A DNA stretch of 24,057 nt from CAYLPU01 sp964385635 (GCA_964385635.1 CAYLPU010000078.1:1-24057), one strand, 5' to 3'. Shown: positions 1 through 8,215, counted from the stretch's first letter. Notes: generated from the sequence alone by a model not told the origin. Made by a program: numbers and translations.

Positions 1-87
1 TGGGCGGTTTTGCGCAAGTCGCGAACCGCCCTCTCTATTTATCTAAACTCGAAATTGATGATAACTGATGATAACGGAGGAGATCCC

Positions 88-1515
88 TTGCGGCGTGTAA
101 CCGGATGTATTGCCTGGCTCATTATCGTCGGCGCCGTTATAGCGCTTTTCCTCACGTGGCAGTATTTCGACTACATCTCGGCCAGCCGCACCTTGCCCGC
201 TGGGATGACAATGGCCCGCCTCTCGGTAGAGGGGATGACACGTGAACAAGTGCTCAATGCTCTAGAAGTGGCCTTTGCCACACCCATGGAACTCGCCTAT
301 CAGCAGCAGCGGCTGCTTCTACCTCTCAATAGCGTCGAGTTGCGCTACAACGCCGACGAGACAGCAGCCAATCTGGATGCAGTGCTAACCGCACGGGGCG
401 GACTTGACGGCTTTATTGCTCACATTCTGCGCCGTCCACCCGACCCTGTGGATGTCCCTGTGGCGGTCAGTTACTCGGGCGAGCGGCTCGATGGCTTCCT
501 GGCTCGCATCGCCGGGCAGCACGACCGGCCACCGCAGGAGCCCGTCCCGCTCACAGCCAGCCTGGCCTTCCGTCCCAGCCAGCCGGGTTGCGAACTGGAC
601 ATCGGGGCATCTCGTGCCCGGCTCGCCGCGGCCATTGTCTCAGCCACCGACCGGCAGGTCGAATTGGCCGTGCGGACGGAGGAAGCGCCACCGCTGGACC
701 TGAACGTGCTGGCCCAGTTGCTCCAGGCGCTCCTGGACAATCACGAGGGTCTGATAGCAGGTATCTTCATCAAAGACCTGCAAACTGGAGACGAAATAGG
801 AATCAACGCTGACGTCGCCTATACCGGATTAGATGTGCTCAAGATCACCATCCTGGAGGAAACCTTCCGCGTCCTCGACCACCCCCCCGACGTCGAAGTG
901 ACCAGGTTGCTCAGCGAGACGATGACACTCAGTGGCAATTCCACAGCCAATTCGCTTCTGCGCGACGTCATTGGCGACGGCGATGGGTTCCGAGGTGTCG
1001 AGACCCTCACCGCCTCGATGCACCATCTTGGGCTGATCAACACCTTCATGGCCACTCCCTACGACGAGGAAATCATCCCACCTACTATCGTCACTCCGGC
1101 CAACTCCCGTACCGACATCACCACCGAACCTGATCCCTATATGCAAACCACGCCGCTAGATGTGGGGTTGCTGTTGGAGATGATCTATCAGTGTAGCCAC
1201 GGCGGCGGTGCGCTGATGGTTGCGTACCCTGGCGCTCTCACTGCTGATGACTGCAGTCAGACGATCGAGTGGATGAGTATGAATCGCATCGACAGTCTCA
1301 TAGAGGCTGGGGTCCCGGTGGAGACCAAAGTGGCACACAAACACGGCTGGATCAGCGACACCCACGCTGACGCTGCACTCGTGTTCAGTCCAGGTGGCGA
1401 TTTCGTGCTGGTCATTTTCCTCTACCGTCCCCAATGGTTGGAATGGGAGGAAAGCGCGCCTATGATGACCGATATTGCCACTGCGACCTACAACTACTTC
1501 AATCCAGCACCATAG
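88..1515 (+). CDS. Membrane-anchored class A beta-lactamase-fold protein lacking the catalytic Ser
   Basis: Start chosen at TTG 88, because GGAGG (76-80) lies 7 nt upstream and the product then begins with a short basic head and one membrane segment (about residues 5-25). In-frame ATG 58 and TTG 10 are alternatives. The protein is 475 aa. A region at about 40-200 resembles the PG_binding_4-type domain found before cell-wall enzymes (weak). The C-terminal 240 residues match the Beta-lactamase2 fold: an SxN motif (S282-G-N284) and a KTG-like K418-H-G. The expected SxxK reads D249-V-L-K252, so Asp replaces the nucleophile. It would lie outside the membrane, tethered by its N-terminus. Without the serine, ordinary acyl-enzyme chemistry is not expected; a binding or regulatory role is inference. 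Confidence is high for fold and low for function. Confidence 0.8.
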   Translation: MRRVTGCIAWLIIVGAVIALFLTWQYFDYISASRTLPAGMTMARLSVEGMTREQVLNALEVAFATPMELAYQQQRLLLPLNSVELRYNADETAANLDAVLTARGGLDGFIAHILRRPPDPVDVPVAVSYSGERLDGFLARIAGQHDRPPQEPVPLTASLAFRPSQPGCELDIGASRARLAAAIVSATDRQVELAVRTEEAPPLDLNVLAQLLQALLDNHEGLIAGIFIKDLQTGDEIGINADVAYTGLDVLKITILEETFRVLDHPPDVEVTRLLSETMTLSGNSTANSLLRDVIGDGDGFRGVETLTASMHHLGLINTFMATPYDEEIIPPTIVTPANSRTDITTEPDPYMQTTPLDVGLLLEMIYQCSHGGGALMVAYPGALTADDCSQTIEWMSMNRIDSLIEAGVPVETKVAHKHGWISDTHADAALVFSPGGDFVLVIFLYRPQWLEWEESAPMMTDIATATYNYFNPAP

Positions 1516-1583
1516 TTGTCTACCCAGCCCGCTTCAACATCGCCAGCATGAAACCATCGCTTTGCAGTGTAAGTCCGTGACTA

Positions 1584-1612
1584 TTGCGCATTTACCCATT
1601 TGGCCCTATAAT
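1584..1612 (+). promoter_or_regulatory. Putative sigma-70-type promoter of the kinase operon
   Basis: A perfect -10 TATAAT lies at 1607-1612, with TTGCGC at 1584-1589 as a poor -35 (3 of 6 matches), spaced 17 bp. The kinase ATG is at 1700, giving a leader of about 80 nt. This is the best promoter-like site in the 184-bp gap after the beta-lactamase-fold gene. Confidence 0.5.
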
Positions 1613-1699
1613 TAGATATATCCAGGACGCGACCGCACTGGCGTACCGTAGAGACGTGCGATGACTAAAGCATCAAAGATATACGAGTGAGACCAGGGT

Positions 1700-3661
1700 A
1701 TGAGATCTCTTGAGACCCACCACACTGGAGCAGGTCCCTCTTCCGGCGAATCTCTCGCACAAGAGCCGGGGGCTCCGGAGGAACTGGGCACGCGGCGCAT
1801 CCGCCCTTCGTCCCAGCCACTTGAACGCACTGAGGGCCAACTGCCCAACGGCCACTTGCTTCAGAATCGCTACCGTATCATGGGGGTGTTGGGAGTAGGC
1901 GGCATGAGCGCCGTCTACAAGGCCCAGGACTTGCGTTTCTCCAACGTCACTCGCTTGTGTGCTGTTAAGGAAATGTTCAACACCGCCACCGATCCCCAGG
2001 TGCGGGCTATGATCGTGCGCAATTTCGAGCGTGAAGCCAACATCCTTGCCACTCTCAGTTACCCGGCCATTGTTCAGGTTTACGACTACTTCACCGAAGG
2101 TGACCGCAGTTACCTTGTTGAAGAGTACGTGGGAGGCAAAGATTTGGAGAACGTCCTGTCCGAGACCGAGGGCTTCCTACCGGAGGCCCAAGTGGTTCAT
2201 TGGGCTATCCAGGTATGCGAAGTGCTGAGTTACCTGCATAGCTATGAGCCCCGGCCCATTGTCTTTCGTGACGTCAAGCCTTCCAATATTATGCTCGATA
2301 GCCACGGCCGCATTCGGTTGGTGGACTTCGGAATCGCTAGAGTCTTCCAGAGTGGACAGAAGGGCACCATGATCGGCACAGAGGGTTACTCGCCGCCGGA
2401 GCAATATCGAGGCATCGCTGAACCTCGGGTAGATATCTATGCTCTGGGGGCTACGATGCATCACTTACTGAGTAAGCAGGACCCTCAACTGGAGCCACCG
2501 TTCTCCTTCCACGAACGCCCTATCCACAAGACGAATCCCCTCGTCTCCCGTGAGATAGTGGAGATCATCGACCGGGCACTGGAATATGACATCAACAAGC
2601 GCTACGGCTCAGCCGAAGAGATACAGCGTGCGCTGATGAGCCTGAGTTCGGCCCGTGGCATAGGCGGGACGACCGCTTTCGGCACTCCGGCGTTCATCAG
2701 CGGCGACGTCCTGGCCTTGTGGCGTTTCGCCTGCGAGGACGAGATCCGCTCCTCACCAGCGGTACATAACGACGTTGTTTACATTGGCTCTTACGATCAC
2801 AACCTGTACGCCATCAATGCTGATAACGGGAAGTTCCTATGGAAGTATGCCACCGAAGGGGGGATCGCTTCGTCCCCCTGTGTGCATCAAGGGCGCGTGT
2901 TTGTTGGCTCCGCCGACAGAGTGCTCTACGCTATCAATGCAGACACTGGGCGCATTTCATGGACCTGCCCCACCCAGGGCAGCGTGTGGTCATCACCCCA
3001 AGCCGCGTTTGGTCACGTGTTCTTTGGCTCAGACGACCGACATCTCTATGCAGCCAACATTCACAGCGGCCGCGTCGCCTGGTCGTTCGAGGCGGATGGA
3101 CCAGTGCGCTCGTCGCCAGCCATCGGAAATGAGGCCATCTACGTGGGGTGTGAGGGAGGAGTAGTCCATGCTGTGGACACCGGTGGTCGGTTGCGCTGGC
3201 GCTTTCGCGCCCGGCGCGGCGTGACTTCCTCCCCTGTCCTCACCGAGGAGATGGTCTACGTGGGCAGCCAGGACTGGCACGTCTACAGCCTGGATATCCG
3301 CTCGGGTTGGTCAGTGTGGCGCTATCGCACCGGTGGATCGGTCGTGTCCTCACCTGCTGTCAGCGAGGGACTGGTCTTCATCGGTTCAGTGGATGGTTAC
3401 CTCTATGCGCTGGACGCTGAAGGTGGCCACCTCGTCTGGCGCTATGCTACGGACAGTCAGGTGACCGGTTCTCCAGCCGTGGCCAACGGGGCAGTATACT
3501 TCGGCTCAGTAGATGGGGCTGTCTACAGCCTGGACGCTCACACAGGCGCCTTACGGTGGCGTTTCCAGACTGATGGGCCGGTGACGTCATCGCCGACGGT
3601 GGTAGATGGCATGGTCTATATTGGATCTACCGATCGTTACGTGTATGCGTTCCCTGTGTGA
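1700..3661 (+). CDS. Ser/Thr protein kinase with C-terminal eight-repeat PQQ-like beta-propeller
   Basis: Bacterial Hanks-type kinase, 653 aa. After a Pro/Gly-rich 55-aa head, the kinase domain covers about 58-315: glycine loop GVGG (65-68), catalytic Lys90 in AVK, FRD (189-191) with Asp191 in the catalytic loop, Asn196, DFG at 209-211 and a GTEGYSPPEQY activation end. The usual HRD His is Phe. From about 338 to 653 there are eight repeats of about 38-40 aa of the W-(R/K)-(F/Y)...SSP...(V/I)(Y/F)-x-G-S-x-D-x-x-(L/V)-Y-A type, a PQQ-like propeller. No transmembrane segment is evident, so the propeller is probably cytoplasmic, unlike PknB-type kinases with outside sensors. It may bind a ligand or partner that controls the kinase (inference). 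The TGA overlaps a GTG of the phosphatase frame, and the phosphatase is the obvious antagonist. Confidence 0.92.
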   Translation: MRSLETHHTGAGPSSGESLAQEPGAPEELGTRRIRPSSQPLERTEGQLPNGHLLQNRYRIMGVLGVGGMSAVYKAQDLRFSNVTRLCAVKEMFNTATDPQVRAMIVRNFEREANILATLSYPAIVQVYDYFTEGDRSYLVEEYVGGKDLENVLSETEGFLPEAQVVHWAIQVCEVLSYLHSYEPRPIVFRDVKPSNIMLDSHGRIRLVDFGIARVFQSGQKGTMIGTEGYSPPEQYRGIAEPRVDIYALGATMHHLLSKQDPQLEPPFSFHERPIHKTNPLVSREIVEIIDRALEYDINKRYGSAEEIQRALMSLSSARGIGGTTAFGTPAFISGDVLALWRFACEDEIRSSPAVHNDVVYIGSYDHNLYAINADNGKFLWKYATEGGIASSPCVHQGRVFVGSADRVLYAINADTGRISWTCPTQGSVWSSPQAAFGHVFFGSDDRHLYAANIHSGRVAWSFEADGPVRSSPAIGNEAIYVGCEGGVVHAVDTGGRLRWRFRARRGVTSSPVLTEEMVYVGSQDWHVYSLDIRSGWSVWRYRTGGSVVSSPAVSEGLVFIGSVDGYLYALDAEGGHLVWRYATDSQVTGSPAVANGAVYFGSVDGAVYSLDAHTGALRWRFQTDGPVTSSPTVVDGMVYIGSTDRYVYAFPV

Positions 3662-3690
3662 GGCCGCGCTGTTTGATGGGAGATAGAATT

Positions 3691-4554
3691 ATGCAGTTCC
3701 TACGCAACCTCCTGAGGCTGAGGAAAACATCGCCATCCACTCCGATTCTATCGTCCCTGCCTGGGGTGACACCCACCCATTCCAGACTCAAGGTTGAGTG
3801 GGTTACCGATGTGGGCGAGGTGCGTAGTCACAATGAAGACACTGCGCTGATCGTCACGGCTGCCCACGACGGTGACGACGCGCTACCTGCGTTTGGGCTC
3901 TTCGTTCTGGCCGATGGCATGGGAGGACACCAGGCTGGAGAAATCGCCAGTTCCCTGGCAGCGCGAGTCGTGGCACATCACATCATGCGCCAATTCTATC
4001 TCCCGACTCTCATTAGCCAAGAGCACGATGCAAGCCAGTCCGCTCTGAACGAGGCGCTTGTGAACGCCGTGCAGGCGGCCAACAGCGCTGTGGCAGATCA
4101 AGTGCCCGGCGCGGGAACGACCCTGACCTGTGCATTAGTGCTCGGTCCGCGAGCCCACATCGCTCATGTAGGCGACAGCCGGGCCTACATCGTCACGGAG
4201 GAAGGATTGGACCAGACCACCCATGATCATTCGCTGGTGGACCGTTTGGTCGAGTTGGGACAACTGACGCGCGATGAGGCTGCCACTCATCCGCAGAAGA
4301 ACGTGCTATATCGCGCTGTCGGCCAGAGTGATGTACTGGAAGTGGACACCTACGTGCGAATGATCCCCCCTGGAGGGCGACTGTTGCTTTGCAGTGACGG
4401 GCTGTGGGGCATGGTGGGCGAGACCGAGATGGCTGACATCGTCCAGACCACCTCATCGCTTCAGGCAGCGTGTGAGAGTTTGGTCGCTGCAGCGAATCGG
4501 GCTGGAGGACGTGATAACATCACTGCCATCCTGGTTGAACCGCCACTGAGTTAG
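3691..4554 (+). CDS. PP2C-family Ser/Thr protein phosphatase (Stp/PppA-like)
   Basis: Start chosen at ATG 3691, because GGGAGAT lies 7 nt upstream (3678-3684). GTG 3658, overlapping the kinase stop, and ATG 3676 are alternatives. The product is 287 aa. All PP2C metal-site motifs are visible: a leading V-R-S-H-N-E-D, then LADGMGGH, GTTLTCAL, HVGDSRAYI, the DHS-LV...L-G stretch, LLCSDGLWGM and GGRDNITAI. The length fits the bacterial single-domain type, and no membrane segment is present. The 33-aa basic head before the domain has no clear function. Gene order kinase-phosphatase is the classic pairing; it should dephosphorylate targets of the upstream kinase. The family assignment is secure. 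Confidence 0.93.
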   Translation: MQFLRNLLRLRKTSPSTPILSSLPGVTPTHSRLKVEWVTDVGEVRSHNEDTALIVTAAHDGDDALPAFGLFVLADGMGGHQAGEIASSLAARVVAHHIMRQFYLPTLISQEHDASQSALNEALVNAVQAANSAVADQVPGAGTTLTCALVLGPRAHIAHVGDSRAYIVTEEGLDQTTHDHSLVDRLVELGQLTRDEAATHPQKNVLYRAVGQSDVLEVDTYVRMIPPGGRLLLCSDGLWGMVGETEMADIVQTTSSLQAACESLVAAANRAGGRDNITAILVEPPLS

Positions 4555-4577
4555 AGTATCTGAGTCTACGTGAGTCT

Positions 4578-6056
4578 ATGAATGTCGAAAAGAACTACTA
4601 CGCCATCCTGAAAGTGCCCCGATCTGCGACGGACGCGGAGATCAAACACGCCTATCGTGCGCTGGCGCGCCGTTATCATCCTGACAGTCGGACAGAGCGT
4701 GCTCCAACAGCGTTGTTCCACGAGATTCAGACAGCCTATGCCGTCTTGAGCGATCCGCGTCGCCGCCATGCCTATGACCGACAACGGGCCGACTTGGGAT
4801 TGAGTGAGGATGCAGCGCTTTCCTGGGAGATGCTGCTGAGTCAGAGTCGACTCTGTTCTCTCTACGAAGAGCAGGTGCTCTATCTTCTGATAGAGATACG
4901 ACCGGCTCCTACCGCGCGAGGCGAACGGCTGCCACTCAACCTGTGCCTTGTGATCGATCGCAGCACCTCGATGCAGGGAGCACGGCTGGAACACGTCAAA
5001 GGAGCAGCATACCAGATCATTGACGAACTGCACGACGATGACGCCCTGGCGGTGGTCACTTTTGATGACCGGGCCGAAGTCGTGCTGCCCAGTCAGTTGG
5101 GTGCCAACCGCGCCCATGCCAAGGCTAAGATCTCCACGATCTGGGCTAGCGGTGGGACCGAGATTCTGCAAGGTATACAGGCCGGACTGGCGGAACTCGA
5201 AAAGCGCCGGAGCAAGCAGGTCACCAGCCATTTGATCCTCCTCACCGATGGTCAGACTTACGGTGATGAGGAGGATTGCATAGCCGAGGCGCAACAGGCA
5301 GGAACACGCCGCATCGGCATCACGGCCATGGGAATAGGCGAGGACTGGAACGATACCCTGCTCGATGAGATTGCAGCCCAAAGCGGAGGGGTGTCCGCTT
5401 ACATTGCGTCGCCCGGTCAGGTGCGTGCGCTGTTGCAACAGAGAGTGCGTGGCTTGGGCGCGGTCTTCGCTGAAGGGTTGACATTGGAGACCCGCTGTGC
5501 CGAGGGAGTAACAGTGGAAAGTGTGTTCCGCACTTCGCCCTATCTGGAACGCCTCGTGCCAGCCAGCGGCGTGATTACACTGGGCGCGCTGCAGGCCGAC
5601 ACGCCATTGGCCATCGTGTTGGAGTTGGGCGTGACTTCAAAGCCGCCCGGGGAGCATAGACTATTGCAACTCGAACTCACCGGTGACATACCACCACTAG
5701 GGCGTCAGGGAGATAAAGTGCGGGGCGACATTCGCTGCACTTTCACATCCACCGAGTCACCACCCGAACCGGTGCCGACGGGCATCCTGAGGGCTTTGAA
5801 CAAAATCACCCTCTACCGTATGCAAGGACGGGCCTGGGATGCACTGGAGAGCGGGGATACCGATACGGCAACCCATCAATTGGAGATGGTGGCCACGCGC
5901 TTGTTCGATCTGGGAGAGGTCCAACTGGCCCAGTCAGCCATGCTGGAGGCTGGTCGCATTGCCAAAGGGGGAACTCCAACGGCCAAAGGTCGCAAAGAAA
6001 TCAAGTACGGTACACGCAGTCTGATTATCACTTCACGGAGAAAATCCCATGATTGA
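4578..6056 (+). CDS. J-domain / von Willebrand factor A fusion protein
   Basis: 492 aa. The N-terminal J-domain (about 5-70) has HPD at 34-36, the motif that stimulates DnaK ATPase. After a linker a VWA domain runs from about 118 to 300. Its MIDAS begins D127-R-S-T-S131, with the later Thr in GGTEIL and an Asp in LLTDGQ, so metal-dependent ligand binding should be intact. The remaining 190 residues contain a beta-rich part and a helical tail ending in a basic stretch. There are no Gly/Phe-rich or zinc-finger regions of canonical DnaJ and no signal or membrane segment. It starts 23 nt after the phosphatase and overlaps the FHA gene by 8 nt, suggesting translational coupling. It may tether Hsp70 to a complex controlled by phosphorylation (inference). 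Confidence 0.88.
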   Translation: MNVEKNYYAILKVPRSATDAEIKHAYRALARRYHPDSRTERAPTALFHEIQTAYAVLSDPRRRHAYDRQRADLGLSEDAALSWEMLLSQSRLCSLYEEQVLYLLIEIRPAPTARGERLPLNLCLVIDRSTSMQGARLEHVKGAAYQIIDELHDDDALAVVTFDDRAEVVLPSQLGANRAHAKAKISTIWASGGTEILQGIQAGLAELEKRRSKQVTSHLILLTDGQTYGDEEDCIAEAQQAGTRRIGITAMGIGEDWNDTLLDEIAAQSGGVSAYIASPGQVRALLQQRVRGLGAVFAEGLTLETRCAEGVTVESVFRTSPYLERLVPASGVITLGALQADTPLAIVLELGVTSKPPGEHRLLQLELTGDIPPLGRQGDKVRGDIRCTFTSTESPPEPVPTGILRALNKITLYRMQGRAWDALESGDTDTATHQLEMVATRLFDLGEVQLAQSAMLEAGRIAKGGTPTAKGRKEIKYGTRSLIITSRRKSHD

Positions 6057-6558
6057 ATGTCCATCTTGCGGACGTAAACACCGCCCTGGCACGTTGTTCT
6101 GCGGTGAGTGCGGAGTGTATTTGCCCACTGGTGGCCCTCTGCGGACTGAGCCGCTCCCCGAAGAGGAACTGCCTGTCTCACGAGCGAATCCTTGGGCCAA
6201 TAATCATATCGAAGAGACCAGCGATGCACCACTCGCCCCATTGCGCATCAAGGTGCTGGCCACTGGTCGCCAGATTCAACTGCCGTCTGCAGCCGAGGTA
6301 CACATCGGGCGCCTCGACGCAGCTCACGGCATCTTCCCCGATCTGGACCTCACCCCAGATGGAGGACTCGAGAGCGGTGTCTCCCGCCGCCACTGCAAGG
6401 TCCATCAGCAAGATAGTAACTACCTGGTCGAGGATGTCGGCAGCGCTAACGGCACCTTCTTGAATGGGCAACGTCTGACCCCTTATCTGCCCCACGCGCT
6501 GAAGCACGGGGACAAACTCCAGTTGGGCAGTATTGAGCTGGGCATCATCATTCAGTAG
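6049..6558 (+). CDS. Zinc-ribbon plus FHA-domain protein
   Basis: 169 aa. The N-terminus holds a four-cysteine zinc ribbon (C4, C7, C18, C21). After a Pro/Glu-rich linker comes an FHA domain at about 66-168 with the expected phosphothreonine-reading residues: G87-R88, S112-R-R-H115 and G131-S-A-N134-G-T, followed by FLNG. The ATG lies inside the end of the J-domain/VWA gene (8-nt overlap). The phospho-reader next to kinase and phosphatase implies it binds phosphorylated threonine on operon products or other targets. No membrane segment is seen. Confidence 0.92.
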   Translation: MIECPSCGRKHRPGTLFCGECGVYLPTGGPLRTEPLPEEELPVSRANPWANNHIEETSDAPLAPLRIKVLATGRQIQLPSAAEVHIGRLDAAHGIFPDLDLTPDGGLESGVSRRHCKVHQQDSNYLVEDVGSANGTFLNGQRLTPYLPHALKHGDKLQLGSIELGIIIQ

Positions 6559-6580
6559 TCAAGCGCGAGGAGGGTAGCGT

Positions 6581-6823
6581 ATGCCCCACACTGTGATGAT
6601 CCATCTGTTGAACGAAGATGCTGTTGTAGGAGAGGTAGAGCACATTCCTGAGCCTGACGATCAGGTGCTGATTGTAAGCAACGTTCGGCGACGCGACGGA
6701 CGCGACGTCTCATACGTTCTTCCCGAAAGCAGTATGGTGATCTTCCCCTGGACACGTATTCACTGTGTGGAGATCCTGCCTAGCGAGAGGGAAGAGAAAA
6801 TCGTCAGTTTCATCCGCGAGTGA
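6581..6823 (+). CDS. Small hypothetical protein (80 aa)
   Basis: Strong ribosome site GGAGGG (6569-6574) lies 6 nt before the ATG. The product is small, acidic and without signal or membrane segment. It looks beta-rich, with alternating hydrophobics such as VLIVSNV and SSMVIFPW, and ends in a charged helix. I do not recognise a family. It sits 22 nt after the FHA gene and 21 nt before the response regulator on the same strand, so it is probably an operon member. The ribosome site and placement argue that it is expressed. Confidence 0.75.
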   Translation: MPHTVMIHLLNEDAVVGEVEHIPEPDDQVLIVSNVRRRDGRDVSYVLPESSMVIFPWTRIHCVEILPSEREEKIVSFIRE

Positions 6824-6844
6824 TGTGAGTCGAGGCTGCTGCTC

Positions 6845-7573
6845 ATGCCTGCCTCCCGTGCACTGATCCTGGTCGTAGATGACGAGCCTCGCATGACGCG
6901 GTTCATTCGTATGAACCTGGAACTTGAGGGATACCGGGTGATAGAAGCCCACAATGGCCTGGAGGCGCTCGACAAAGTGCGCACGAACCTGCCCTCTCTG
7001 GTCATCCTCGATGTAATGATGCCCGAATTGGACGGCTTCGAGACGCTGAAAATATTGCGCGAGATCTCCAACGTCCCGGTGATCATGCTGACGGTCCGGG
7101 CTGACGAGGAGGATAAAGTGCGCGGGTTGGAACTGGGAGCCGATGACTATGTGACCAAACCGTTCGGCGCCCGTGAACTCACCAGCCGCGTCAAGGCGGT
7201 GCTGCGCCGCACCGAAGGCCCGCTAGCGCCAGAAGAGGCCATCCTCCGCATTGATGACCGGCTGAGTGTCGATTTCAATAACCATGAGATCATCACCGAA
7301 GGCGAGTGCGTCAAGTTACGCCCCACTGAATTTCGCCTCCTCTATCATCTGATCGAAAACGCGGGTTGGGTGGTGCCCCACGAGATGCTGCTGGCTAAGG
7401 TCTGGGGTTACGAGTACCGCGAGGAAATCCACTACCTCCGTCTGTACGTCGCCTACTTGCGGCAGAAGATCGAACCTGATCCATCTCATCCTCGTTATAT
7501 TCTCACCGAGCGCGGGGTAGGGTACCGCTTCGTGGACTTCCGCAAAGAACAATCCATTGGGGGCCAGTTGTAG
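6845..7573 (+). CDS. OmpR/PhoB-family response regulator
   Basis: 242 aa. The receiver domain (about 6-120) has the acidic pair D12-D13, phospho-acceptor Asp56 in LDVMMP, Thr83 and Lys105 in TKPFGA. A winged-helix DNA-binding domain spans about 135-235 and ends in the typical GVGYRF. The length is normal for the family. No histidine kinase lies within the window, so the partner is elsewhere, or the Ser/Thr kinase of the operon acts on it (inference). The ribosome site before ATG 6845 is weak. The gene is followed at once by a terminator and then by an 11-bp repeat array of the kind such proteins bind. Confidence 0.94.
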   Translation: MPASRALILVVDDEPRMTRFIRMNLELEGYRVIEAHNGLEALDKVRTNLPSLVILDVMMPELDGFETLKILREISNVPVIMLTVRADEEDKVRGLELGADDYVTKPFGARELTSRVKAVLRRTEGPLAPEEAILRIDDRLSVDFNNHEIITEGECVKLRPTEFRLLYHLIENAGWVVPHEMLLAKVWGYEYREEIHYLRLYVAYLRQKIEPDPSHPRYILTERGVGYRFVDFRKEQSIGGQL

Positions 7574-7600
7574 TTTACGGGCCCTCTCTGTCGTCTAACT

Positions 7601-7640
7601 GCCGCCCCCGCGCATGTCGCAGGGGCGGCGTTCCCTTTTT
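7601..7640 (+). terminator. Rho-independent terminator after the response regulator
   Basis: A 12-bp GC-rich stem (7601-7612 with 7618-7629, one C-A mismatch) encloses a 5-nt loop, and a T5 run at 7636-7640 follows after a short spacer. It ends the kinase-to-regulator operon. Confidence 0.85.
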
Positions 7641-7699
7641 CTAGCGCATTTCTAATGTGATTCTTGCGCCAGTCTAATGGAACGGTGCGAGACTATAGA
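7639..7699 (+). promoter_or_regulatory. Four-fold 11-bp direct-repeat operator and promoter of the Hsp20 genes
   Basis: Four consecutive 11-bp units start at 7639, 7650, 7661 and 7672, each of the form TTCTnRYG plus three bases (first base G in the last). TCT at positions 2-4 and G at position 8 are invariant. The last unit ends 11 bp before TATAGA (7694-7699), a plausible -10 box without a good -35. Head-to-tail 11-bp spacing next to the -10 is the known layout of OmpR/PhoB-type activator sites. The regulator encoded just upstream is the natural candidate (inference). Confidence 0.6.
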
Positions 7700-7759
7700 C
7701 GTTGTAGTTGCCGGACCGTGTGAGACCCAAAATCAATCCTAATCTGAGGAGGTGTAGAG

Positions 7760-8215
7760 ATGACAAACTTAGTACGTTGGGATCCGTTCCACGACTTGGT
7801 CAGCCTGCGGGAGGCGATGGATCGTCTCTTCGAGGAGAGCTTTGTGCGGCCGCAAGGAGGGTGGCTGGCCCCGGTCGGAGTGAAGACACTGGCTGTGGAC
7901 ATGTATGAGACCGACGACGCCATCGTGGTCAGGACAGTCGTTCCCGGTGTCAAGCCTGAAGATCTAGACGTCAGCGTCACCGGCGATACCTTGACCATCA
8001 AGGGCGATACCAGGGCCGAGGAAGAGGTCAAAGAGGAGAACTACATTCGCCGTGAGCGTCGCTACGGGTCTTTCTGTCGCTCGTTGCTCGTCCCGATCCC
8101 GGTCGTGGCCGACAAGGCAGAGGCCGAATTCGAGAACGGTGTGTTGACCCTGACGCTGCCTAAGGTCGAAGAGGTGAAGCCCAAAGCGATCAAAGTCAAG
8201 GCTAAGGGCAAATAA
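7760..8215 (+). CDS. hsp20: Small heat-shock protein, Hsp20/alpha-crystallin family (first copy)
   Basis: 151 aa. The start is supported by GAGGAGGTG about 8 nt upstream of ATG 7760. The N-terminal part has the usual PF..L..L...MDRLFEESF amphipathic head. The alpha-crystallin domain covers about 42-138, with the A-x-x-x-N-G-V-L-x-L-x-L-P signature (ENGVLTLTLP). The tail carries the I-x-V anchoring motif in AIKVK. It is an ATP-independent holdase in the cytoplasm that forms oligomers. It is the first of two tandem paralogues, 69 nt before the second, and follows the 11-bp repeat array. Confidence 0.95.
   Translation: MTNLVRWDPFHDLVSLREAMDRLFEESFVRPQGGWLAPVGVKTLAVDMYETDDAIVVRTVVPGVKPEDLDVSVTGDTLTIKGDTRAEEEVKEENYIRRERRYGSFCRSLLVPIPVVADKAEAEFENGVLTLTLPKVEEVKPKAIKVKAKGK

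Noticed and set aside
4566..5438. Minus-strand open frame of 290 codons
   Set aside because: It lies opposite the J-domain and VWA coding sequence, whose motifs are unambiguous; no family likeness in the antisense product.
7641..7759. Search for an HrcA/CIRCE operator before the Hsp20 genes
   Set aside because: No TTAGCACTC-N9-GAGTGCTAA-like inverted repeat is present; the visible structure is a direct-repeat array.
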